Part shown: piece after piece, positions 1-6,449 of the stretch
How the letters are laid out: each line of letters opens with the position of its first letter
Numbering within the stretch: position 1 is the first letter of the stretch
Source of the DNA: Opitutia bacterium UBA7374
Lineage (GTDB): Bacteria > Verrucomicrobiota > Verrucomicrobiia > Opitutales > Coraliomargaritaceae
Assembly: GCA_002469895.1 (NCBI GenBank)
Contig: DKOA01000066.1
Location: forward strand, 10,124 to 17,177
DNA length: 7,054 nt
Direction: 5' to 3'
The notes under the pieces: generated by a model
What the model was told of the DNA's origin: nothing
Seen by the model: the letters and a program-made list of their open reading frames with translations, nothing else
Database searches by the model: none
Made by a program: the position numbers and the translations under genes

Positions 1-31
1 GACATAATATATATTGTGCGTTATCTAATGT

Positions 32-1261
32 TTAATCGGATGGGCCCCAACGTTTAGTAAACGGATAATACACAAAGAAAGCTCGGCCAATGACGGATTG
101 CTCAGGAACAAAGCCCCAATAGCGACTATCTGCGCTATTTTGTGAATTATCTCCAAGAGCGACAAAAGAGCTATCGGGCACAGTCAAGGCGAGTCCTTCA
201 TTCATAAGTGAAACATTCATATAGCCCTTATATTCACCTTCTTTTTGATTGTTGCGAACAAAGGCGGGCTTTTCATCCCTGGGCTGACCATCGACAAGGA
301 GCGCACCATCGCGAATCTCCAAAGTTTCCCCCTCCACGCCACCAATCCGTTTAATGTAGTATTTCGGCGTATAATCGTTCGTTGCTTTGCCCACGGCATC
401 GAGAATTGCATCTGTACGAAAAACAAACGGATCACCTGCTTTGGGCTTTCGAAAATGGTAACTGATCCGATCGACAAAAAGCGCATCGCCGAGCGTGATA
501 TCAAAGCTTAGTAGCGCTTCACCAGTTTCAACTCGTTTGCCTAAATCCAATAACAATGTCCCAGGCTGCATGAGATTGGGACGTGGCTGACTGTTGTCTG
601 GTATTTGGAAAGCTCTTTTTAGGACCGGATTAATATCAAAATCGGCAGGTAGGGTCAGCACATGCGGAACGCCCCCTACAAGAAATGTATATTGGTCGAA
701 CCAGCCACGAAGTACAATCCACTTTGGACCGCGTACGCGCTGCTGCAAATAAGATCGACCGGATTTATTCTGGTAGATGAGCAACTCGATTTTACCTGAA
801 TTCTCTGCCGTAAGTGTCTTGTGCTTGGCGCCCAGTGTAAGTAATCGAAACAAGCGCAGAGGAAGGGATGGACCCGATTCCTTGGCTGTATCATAGACCA
901 CAGAATTCATCCCACTATAAGTCGGGTACATCGAGTTGGTCGGTATAATGAAGGGCTGAAAAAAGAAGGTCCGTATGCCAATGACCAGAATAGCGGCAAC
1001 GAGGACCACCTCGATATTATCGTTCCAGAAATTCTTCGGGTGAATCTTTCCGCCGATTCGATGCAGGAGTGTATCCAGATCCTTCATCGCATTTTGCAGG
1101 GCGGATGGTTCCGCTGATTTATCCTTGGAAAGTGTACTAACTGATTTAACCGATGACTCAAGGGCTCCTAGATCAGCCTCGGTCAGCACATCCTTACGGT
1201 AGTGATAGACTTTACTGGCGGCATGAAGCAATTCCTTTGCTTGTTTGCGTAGGTTTCTCAT
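32..1261 (-). CDS. lepB: Signal peptidase I (leader peptidase), enlarged form
   Basis: Membrane serine protease (S26 family) that removes signal peptides from exported proteins at the outer face of the inner membrane. At 409 aa it is longer than many bacterial homologues. Residues 1-80 are charged and helix-rich, probably cytoplasmic. One membrane helix spans about 83-101. Box B follows as IPTNSMYPT with the nucleophile Ser110. Box C starts at Gly258 (GDALFVDR), the general-base Lys304 lies in YIKRIGG, and box E is GDNS (370-373) plus DSRYWG (378-383). The Ser/Lys dyad is therefore intact. About 143 residues (115-257) separate boxes B and C, which are only a few residues apart in E. coli LepB; this is an insertion of unknown role. 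No second membrane helix is seen. The gene starts 33 bp after lepA and is probably co-transcribed with it. The ATG has no evident Shine-Dalgarno sequence. Function is near certain; the role of the extra segments is unknown. Confidence 0.96.
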   Translation of the reverse strand: MRNLRKQAKELLHAASKVYHYRKDVLTEADLGALESSVKSVSTLSKDKSAEPSALQNAMKDLDTLLHRIGGKIHPKNFWNDNIEVVLVAAILVIGIRTFFFQPFIIPTNSMYPTYSGMNSVVYDTAKESGPSLPLRLFRLLTLGAKHKTLTAENSGKIELLIYQNKSGRSYLQQRVRGPKWIVLRGWFDQYTFLVGGVPHVLTLPADFDINPVLKRAFQIPDNSQPRPNLMQPGTLLLDLGKRVETGEALLSFDITLGDALFVDRISYHFRKPKAGDPFVFRTDAILDAVGKATNDYTPKYYIKRIGGVEGETLEIRDGALLVDGQPRDEKPAFVRNNQKEGEYKGYMNVSLMNEGLALTVPDSSFVALGDNSQNSADSRYWGFVPEQSVIGRAFFVYYPFTKRWGPSD

Positions 1262-1294
1262 GAGCGGTTTTGGATACTTCTTCTGCAGTTTAAA

Positions 1295-3103
1295 TTAACC
1301 GCCATCAGAAGTTTTAAGAATCTTAATGAAAGCATCTTGTGGAATCGACACGCTGCCAATGTTTTTCATCCGTTTTTTGCCCTCTTTCTGCTTTTCCAGA
1401 AGTTTGCGCTTACGCGATATATCACCGCCGTAACACTTGGCAGTGACATCTTTACGCAAGGCGCTAATCGTTTCACGCGCCACTACTTTTCCACCTATCG
1501 CTGCCTGAATCGCGATCTTGAACATTTGCCGGGGAAGAATCTCCTTCAGTCGGGAGCAAAGCGCCCTGCCCCGTCCTTCCGCTTTGTCGACATGCACAAT
1601 TGAGGAAAACGCATCGACCTGCTCCTGATTGACCAAGATGTCGAGGCGGCAGAGTTTTCCTTGTTCGTACCCGTCCATCTCATAATCCATTGAGCCATAG
1701 CCATGGGTGATGCTCTTTAGACGGTCATTGAAATCGACCAGGATCTCATTGAGCGGAAGTCGGCAAACCAGCATGACACGACTGTCGTCGATCGTTTCTG
1801 TATGCTCGCAGAGGCCGCGCTTCTCACTCATCAAGGCGAGCACATCGCCAATCGAACCACTTGGTATGTGGATCGAGGCGCGAATCATCGGCTCATCAAT
1901 ATAATCGATTTCTGCCGGATCAGGAAGATGTACCGGATTGTGAACCTCGATCATTTCCTTATCGGTACGATGCACCTGATAAACTACGCTGGGATAAGTC
2001 GAAATGACATCCAGATCGTACTCGCGACGAATTCGCTCCTGGATGATTTCCATATGGAGAAGTCCGAGGAATCCGCAGCGAAAACCAAAGCCCAGTGCAA
2101 CCGAGTTTTCTGACTGATATATAAAAGCTGCATCATTTAAGCGTAACTTCCCCATCGAAGCCTTCAGCTTGTTGTAGTCGTTTGTGTCGATCGGGTAGAT
2201 TCCGCTAAAGACCATCGGGCTGACTTCCTTGTAACCGGGCAACATTTCTGTAGCCGGTTTATTCGCTAAGGTAATGGTGTCGCCCAGTTTGATTTCCGCG
2301 ACGTCGCGTATATTTGTCACGATATAGCCAACATCACCCGCGCTGAGCATGTCCTGTTTGGTCATTTCCGGGGAGAATTTTCCGACCTCCTTGACCTGTG
2401 CTTTCATCCCATCACTCATCGTCAGAATACCATCACCGTTTTTAACCGATCCGGAAAATACGCGCACATAACAAATCACGCCCTTGAAGGCATCGTACAC
2501 GCAATCAAAAATCAAAACGCGCAAGCCGTCGGCATCCGCCCATCTCGGCTTCGGAACACGGGCGACGGCGGCTTCCATGAGGTCCCCCACTCCGATCCCC
2601 GTCTTGCCACTAGTCAGTACGGCTTCATCGGCAGGAATGGCCAAAACATCTTCCAATTGCTGCTGGATCGCAGGTATATCCGCGCCTGGCAGGTCCACTT
2701 TATTAATCACCGGAATGATCTCCAAACCTTGCTCAATTGCCAGATGCGCGTTGGCAACAGTTTGCGCCTCGATCCCCTGAGCGGCATCAATCAGGAGCAT
2801 TGCACCTTCGCAGGCCGCCAAGCTACGCGATACCTCATAAGAAAAGTCTACGTGACCCGGAGTATCGATCAGGTTGAAAGTATAGTCCTTCCCGTCCTGT
2901 GCTTTGTAAATCATCGATACCGGATGACTCTTAATTGTAATACCCCGCTCCCTTTCCAAATCCATCGAGTCGAGCAGTTGGTCTTTCATCTCCCGCATTT
3001 CGACTGTACGCGTCAGTTCCAGAATACGGTCGGACAATGTGGTCTTGCCGTGGTCGACGTGTGCAATGATGCAGTAATTACGGGTATGGTTCAGATCCGG
3101 CAT
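1295..3103 (-). CDS. lepA: Elongation factor 4 (LepA), ribosomal GTPase
   Basis: Translational GTPase that binds the ribosome and is linked to back-translocation or to ribosome assembly. Its 602 aa match the family length of about 600. G1 is AHVDHGKTT (14-22), switch I contains DLERERGITIK (48-58), G3 is DTPGH (80-84) with the catalytic His84, G4 is NKVD (134-137) and G5 is SGK (165-167). The domain unique to LepA is clear: GFRCGFLGLLHMEIIQER in the middle, then RGRAL, then the very conserved tail AKCYGGDISRKRKLLEKQKE. The C-terminus ends in IPQDAFIKILK. Two motifs differ from the usual form: G5 is normally SAK, and HPVSM after switch I is usually AVRL-like. The gene lies between fabD and lepB on one strand; lepA-lepB is the arrangement known from E. 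coli. The start codon is ATG, fixed by the family N-terminus, without a Shine-Dalgarno sequence. The closest wrong alternatives, EF-G or TypA, are excluded by the C-terminal domain. Confidence 0.98.
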   Translation of the reverse strand: MPDLNHTRNYCIIAHVDHGKTTLSDRILELTRTVEMREMKDQLLDSMDLERERGITIKSHPVSMIYKAQDGKDYTFNLIDTPGHVDFSYEVSRSLAACEGAMLLIDAAQGIEAQTVANAHLAIEQGLEIIPVINKVDLPGADIPAIQQQLEDVLAIPADEAVLTSGKTGIGVGDLMEAAVARVPKPRWADADGLRVLIFDCVYDAFKGVICYVRVFSGSVKNGDGILTMSDGMKAQVKEVGKFSPEMTKQDMLSAGDVGYIVTNIRDVAEIKLGDTITLANKPATEMLPGYKEVSPMVFSGIYPIDTNDYNKLKASMGKLRLNDAAFIYQSENSVALGFGFRCGFLGLLHMEIIQERIRREYDLDVISTYPSVVYQVHRTDKEMIEVHNPVHLPDPAEIDYIDEPMIRASIHIPSGSIGDVLALMSEKRGLCEHTETIDDSRVMLVCRLPLNEILVDFNDRLKSITHGYGSMDYEMDGYEQGKLCRLDILVNQEQVDAFSSIVHVDKAEGRGRALCSRLKEILPRQMFKIAIQAAIGGKVVARETISALRKDVTAKCYGGDISRKRKLLEKQKEGKKRMKNIGSVSIPQDAFIKILKTSDGG

Positions 3104-3196
3104 GAGTGAGGAAGGAAACGCGCAACCATCGCAAGCAGATGGGAAAATTCAACCCTATTCAAAGGGTATCGATCATTCAGCTGTTTATCCGCAATG

Positions 3197-3222
3197 GATT
3201 CCAACGATGTTAGCTTGGAATC
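3197..3222. repeat. Perfect 8-bp inverted repeat over the fabD stop codon
   Basis: GATTCCAA at 3197-3204 pairs with TTGGAATC at 3215-3222 around a 10-base loop that contains the fabD TAA (3210-3212). In the fabD-lepA RNA this makes an 8-bp stem covering the last fabD codons and the start of the 106-bp spacer. No T-run follows on either strand, so it is not a standard intrinsic terminator. It may be a partial terminator, a 3'-end stabiliser or a processing point that sets fabD against lepA expression. Confidence 0.45.
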
Positions 3223-4118
3223 TCATCGAACTCGGAAACCGGGGTTACGCTGATTGCCTTGTCGGTTCGTCGAGCGAGACCGGTCAGAATCTTTCCGGGA
3301 CCGCACTCAAAAAAGTTTTCTACAGTATTTTCTATGGCCGCATTGCGCAGGCAGTCCTCAAAGCGCACAGAGGATACGACTTGATTGACGAGTGCATCGC
3401 GGATCGCTTCCGGATCAGAAACCCCCTGCCCGGTAACATTGGTATAGACTGCGATTTCTGGTTTTGAGAATTCGAAACCACGGATGTATTCAGAAAAGGC
3501 TTCGCGGGCAGATTCCATCAGGCGGCTATGATAAGCACCCGCGACTTTGAGTGGCTTGACTAGCTTAAATCCACGATCTCTGGAGTTGGCCACGGCATCG
3601 AGTACGCGTTCTTCTTCACCCGAGATAACGATCTGTCCGGGGCAATTGTAATTCGCGATTTGGATTGTAAACTCTTCGCAGAGTGCTTCGACCGCTTCGG
3701 GTTGTCCGCCAATGACACTGGCCATGCCACCTTGGGTGCGATCACAGGCGATCTGCATTAGACGACCTCGTTCAGCAACAAGGCGCAAGCCGGTGGCAAA
3801 ATCATAGACACCAGCCGCAGCCAGTGCGGTTAATTCACCAAGACTCAGCCCGCAGGCAGAGACCAGATTATCGAGTTTTCCATTTGTCTGGAGGATGCGA
3901 AAGAGCGCGTAACCATGTACATATAAAGCTGGCTGGCAGGCTCTGGTTTCGGTTAACGCTTCATCCGGACCATCAAAACAGAGTGTTTTAAGATCCCAAC
4001 CCAGTACCTCGTTGGCTTCGTCATAGAGTGCCCGCGCAACTTCCGAGTTTTCGTAGAGCGAGCGCCCCATACCAACATGCTGGGCACCTTGCCCGGAGAA
4101 GAGTAAACCTGTAGCCAT
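3210..4118 (-). CDS. fabD: Malonyl-CoA:ACP transacylase
   Basis: Cytoplasmic enzyme that moves malonyl from CoA to acyl carrier protein, feeding chain elongation in type II fatty-acid synthesis. Its 302 aa are near the family norm of about 310. The N-terminal LFSGQGAQHVGMG (6-18) is the standard acyltransferase opening. The nucleophile Ser92 lies in CGLSLGE, Arg117 in ERGRLMQ binds the malonyl carboxylate, and His197 in AGAYHSRLM is the catalytic partner. ECGPGKILTGL near the C-terminus is typical of the family. Ser92 and Arg117 have the same numbering as in E. coli FabD. The usual GHSLGE is GLSLGE here, and NYNCPGQ replaces the commoner NDNAPGQ; both resemble chloroplast FabD as I remember it. 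The gene heads a minus-strand group with lepA and lepB; fabH, fabG and acpP are not in the window. An extended -10 lies about 90 bp upstream. A hairpin covers the stop codon. A polyketide acyltransferase is unlikely in this stand-alone setting. Confidence 0.96.
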   Translation of the reverse strand: MATGLLFSGQGAQHVGMGRSLYENSEVARALYDEANEVLGWDLKTLCFDGPDEALTETRACQPALYVHGYALFRILQTNGKLDNLVSACGLSLGELTALAAAGVYDFATGLRLVAERGRLMQIACDRTQGGMASVIGGQPEAVEALCEEFTIQIANYNCPGQIVISGEEERVLDAVANSRDRGFKLVKPLKVAGAYHSRLMESAREAFSEYIRGFEFSKPEIAVYTNVTGQGVSDPEAIRDALVNQVVSSVRFEDCLRNAAIENTVENFFECGPGKILTGLARRTDKAISVTPVSEFDEIPS

Positions 4119-4141
4119 CTTAACGTAAAAATAAGGGAAGT

Positions 4142-4228
4142 ACGAACAAGAGTTTCACCCTGTCGTTGCCTACGAATAGATCAATCCGAAAGCACGAAAT
4201 GGACGTCATTTTATACCATTTAAACGAA
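4142..4228 (+). repeat. Four spaced ACGAA repeats in the fabD/bioA divergent spacer
   Basis: ACGAA occurs at 4142-4146, 4172-4176, 4194-4198 and 4224-4228, all in the same direction. The start-to-start distances are 30, 22 and 30 bp, close to whole turns of the helix. The first two copies share TACGAA; the first and last share ACGAAC. A related CCGAA lies at 4186-4190. The set flanks and overlaps the region of the fabD -10. It could be a binding array for a regulator acting on fabD, bioA or both. Chance is possible for so short a unit. Confidence 0.35.
4210..4218 (-). promoter_or_regulatory. Extended -10 promoter element for fabD-lepA-lepB
   Basis: Read on the minus strand the site is TGGTATAAA, that is TG, one base, then TATAAA. 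This matches an extended -10 of sigma-70 type with one mismatch to TATAAT. No good -35 lies 16-18 bp upstream (the nearest is about TTATGA), as is common for extended -10 promoters. Transcription would begin near 4203, giving a leader of about 85 nt before the fabD ATG. No equally good promoter was found between fabD and lepA or between lepA and lepB, which supports one transcript. It is a sequence match only. Confidence 0.4.
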
Positions 4229-4293
4229 CAGTCATAACTTTCGATTGATGAAAGGAATTGTCTGGGAGCGTATTCCTGTCTTAGAAGTCAACC

Positions 4294-5700
4294 ATGTCCG
4301 CCAAGGAAGCATACAATCAATGGGATCTGGAACACTCCTGGCACCCGTTTAGCCAGATGCAGGAATACTGCTCTTGGCCGCTTCTGCAGGTGGAGCGAGG
4401 CGAAGGTTGTTGGCTCTGGGATACAGAGGGCAATCGATACCTCGACAGCAATGCTTCGATCTGGACGAATACCTTCGGGCACAACGATCCGGACCTGAAT
4501 GCCGCCTTGCAGGATCAATTAGGTAAAGTGGCCCACAGCACCTATCTTGGCTTAAGCCATCCACTGGCTGCGGAACTAGCCCACCGTTTGACCGAACTGG
4601 CACCCGAGCCATTACAGCGAGCCTTCTTTTCCGATAACGGCTCCAATGCTATCGAGATCGCTTTAAAGCTTTCTTATCAGTACTGGCAGTTAACAGACCA
4701 GCCCCAGAGAAAACGGATTATTGGAATGGAGGGCGGTTACCACGGAGATACCGTAGGCACCATGGCCGCCGGCTCTTCAGGACGTTTCCATGAGCGCTTT
4801 TCCGAGTGGTTCCCGGAAAACTGGCACTTTCCCGCTCCGCGTTGTCACCGACTAGCCGGTAAAATCTTAGAGGAGGATGCCACACAGAGCCTGCAATGTT
4901 TGGAAAGATATTTGCAGATGGAGGCAGACAATGTCGCTTGCCTCGTGCTCGAACCCTTTGTACAGGGCGCAGCCGGAATGGTGCAACAACCGCCGGGTTT
5001 TCTCAAATCGGTCGAACAAATCTGCCGCCGCTTTGGGATTCATCTCATTCTGGATGAGGTCTTTGTCGCCTTTGGTCGACTGGGCGCCTTGTACACCTGT
5101 ACAGAGGAATCCGTTGAACCGGATTTTTTATGCCTGGGTAAAGGAATTGGCGCGGGATATCTACCTATGGCAGCGACTTTGGTGCGGGAAGCAATCTACA
5201 GCGCATTCCTCGGTAAGTGGGAAGACGACCGAACCTTTTTTCACGGTCATACTTTTACGGCCAATCCCCTTGCCTGCTCGGTTGCGTTGAAGAACCTCGA
5301 GAAACTGCAGGAATTAATCAGGTCTGGTCAACTGGACAAAACCATTAAGGTTTTTGGTCAGGCTTTGTCGGAAAGCTTTAACGGTCATCCAAACGTAAGC
5401 GAAGTCCGTCAATATGGACTCTCCGCGACCATTGACCTCCAACCGATAGCCGGTGCCAAGGCATGGCCGGAGTCAGCCCGCATGGGCTGGCGAATTTGTC
5501 TCGCTGCGAGAAAGAACGGCTTACTCTTGCGACCGCTTGGAAACAGTCTGCTGCTCGTCCCTCCACTGATTATTCAGCCTGATGAAATCGATTTCCTCTG
5601 TCGGCAGACATTACTCAGTATGGACGAGGCAATTGCAGATTACTCCGGTCCTCTGCAAGCATCGCATATGCCGACCGGTACCCCTTCCGCCTCCTTGTAA
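4294..5700 (+). CDS. bioA: DAPA aminotransferase of biotin synthesis (class III, PLP-dependent)
   Basis: Converts 7-keto-8-aminopelargonate to 7,8-diaminopelargonate in biotin synthesis. Its 468 aa are slightly long because of a tail after about residue 450. The BioA opening WHPFSQM (16-22) is followed by the substrate-pocket stretch DSNASIW (51-57). The PLP phosphate site is SDNGSN (113-118), and YHGD (149-152) stacks on the cofactor. Asp254 in LDEVF binds the pyridine nitrogen, and Lys283 in LGKGIGAGYLP forms the Schiff base, 29 residues on, as in E. coli (245/274). HGHTFTANPLAC starts at residue 317. The usual E. coli donor is SAM, but Phe19 and Ile56 stand where E. coli has Tyr17 and Trp52, which recalls lysine-using BioK; the donor is undecided. 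It is the only plus-strand gene, divergent from fabD and overlapping the 3' end of the next gene by 61 bp. No bioB, bioD, bioF or clear BirA/BioR operator is seen nearby. Confidence 0.94.
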   Translation: MSAKEAYNQWDLEHSWHPFSQMQEYCSWPLLQVERGEGCWLWDTEGNRYLDSNASIWTNTFGHNDPDLNAALQDQLGKVAHSTYLGLSHPLAAELAHRLTELAPEPLQRAFFSDNGSNAIEIALKLSYQYWQLTDQPQRKRIIGMEGGYHGDTVGTMAAGSSGRFHERFSEWFPENWHFPAPRCHRLAGKILEEDATQSLQCLERYLQMEADNVACLVLEPFVQGAAGMVQQPPGFLKSVEQICRRFGIHLILDEVFVAFGRLGALYTCTEESVEPDFLCLGKGIGAGYLPMAATLVREAIYSAFLGKWEDDRTFFHGHTFTANPLACSVALKNLEKLQELIRSGQLDKTIKVFGQALSESFNGHPNVSEVRQYGLSATIDLQPIAGAKAWPESARMGWRICLAARKNGLLLRPLGNSLLLVPPLIIQPDEIDFLCRQTLLSMDEAIADYSGPLQASHMPTGTPSASL

Positions 5701-6449
5701 CGAAAGATTCGTTCCGGGTGCGATCGATCCGTGGCACCGCATTGTGTACATATGTGAAACGGCTCTTCTTTAGCCGCCTGTACTTTTGCAGTATGCTTGG
5801 CACGCCTGCGTCCGGATTGAACAGACTCCACCAATTGTGACCGAAAAAACAGCAAGAAGTTAACAAAGGGACCAATAGCAGCCAGTTTGCCACCCATCGT
5901 CGGCTGTACTACGATTCCCAATACAGCAAATATACCGACGATCCATGCCAACCACTTGACCTTAACCGGTAGGACAAAAAATATGTGAAACTCGATATTC
6001 GGATTAAGTACAGCAAATGCCAGAAAGACACTCGTGTAGAGAAAACGTGGGGAGACGTAGATTGCCTGTTCCGGGGCAATAAAGTAGCCGATGAAAGTGC
6101 CCAAGACGGTAAAGAGCACACCCGCAAGCAAGTACAAATTAAAGCGAAATACCCCCCACTGGTTTTCTAAAGTTTGGCTCATCATCCAGAAGATGTACCA
6201 AAAAAGCCCAAGAAATAAGGCATCGAAGGCACCCTGCGCGATATAGGGTGGACAAACAATAAAAGTAATTAAGCGCCAGTACTGGTTTCCTTTAACGATT
6301 AGATCCGGGTCCAGAACGAGCTCCCTAATGGACAACCAGCCACTCAACATTAACGCGTACACGATCAATTGAGCGATGACTAAGCCCAAGACGACATTGG
6401 GCAGTGCTAAATGGCCAAAACGTTTTTCAAGTGATTCGAGAAATTTCAT
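5640..6449 (-). CDS. Rhomboid-like membrane protein without protease residues, with two-CXXC tail
   Basis: Polytopic inner-membrane protein of 269 aa, function unknown. About six hydrophobic segments occupy roughly 18-36, 60-90 (probably more than one pass), 103-124, 137-148, 155-181 and 189-202. Rhomboid-fold hallmarks are visible: a GNQYWRLITF block (54-63, Trp58-Arg59) and LENQWGVFRF (94-103). The catalytic GxSG motif and the late His-Gly-Gly are absent (the region reads SPRFLYTS and later TMGGKLAAIG), so it looks like a pseudoprotease, in the manner of derlins and iRhoms. After a basic linker (SGRRRAK, 212-218) the tail carries CTQC (234-237) and CDAC (262-265), a likely zinc site in the cytoplasm. 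I chose the ATG at 6449 because it forms an ATGA overlap with the pgpA stop and leads straight into MKFLESLEK; an upstream in-frame start at 6491 would lie deep inside pgpA. Translation is probably coupled to pgpA. The last 19 codons lie opposite the bioA 3' end. The family call rests on motifs only. Confidence 0.88.
   Translation of the reverse strand: MKFLESLEKRFGHLALPNVVLGLVIAQLIVYALMLSGWLSIRELVLDPDLIVKGNQYWRLITFIVCPPYIAQGAFDALFLGLFWYIFWMMSQTLENQWGVFRFNLYLLAGVLFTVLGTFIGYFIAPEQAIYVSPRFLYTSVFLAFAVLNPNIEFHIFFVLPVKVKWLAWIVGIFAVLGIVVQPTMGGKLAAIGPFVNFLLFFRSQLVESVQSGRRRAKHTAKVQAAKEEPFHICTQCGATDRSHPERIFRYKEAEGVPVGICDACRGPE

Noticed and set aside
1..31. AT-rich stretch downstream of lepB (gacataatatatatt...)
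   Set aside because: It is too short and too close to the edge to tell a promoter or terminator from plain AT-rich spacer.
1279..1310. Six-base inverted repeat CTTCTG/CAGAAG across the lepA end and lepA-lepB gap
   Set aside because: The 20-base loop and short stem are within chance, and there is no terminator signature.
3152..3167. Small hairpin ACCCT/AGGGT between fabD and lepA, followed on the minus strand by TGAATTTT
   Set aside because: A 5-bp stem with an interrupted T-run is too weak to call a terminator, and the operon seems to continue into lepA.
2657..3467. Plus-strand open frames opposite lepA and fabD, including one of 150 and one of 121 codons
   Set aside because: They lie antisense to very conserved genes, their translations show no family motif, and they read as compositional shadows of the real frames.
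4258..4286. Possible bioA promoter with TTGTCT, a 17-bp spacer and TTAGAA
   Set aside because: The -10 half matches TATAAT at only two positions, and transcription would begin almost on the ATG. No convincing bioA promoter or BirA/BioR-type operator was found.
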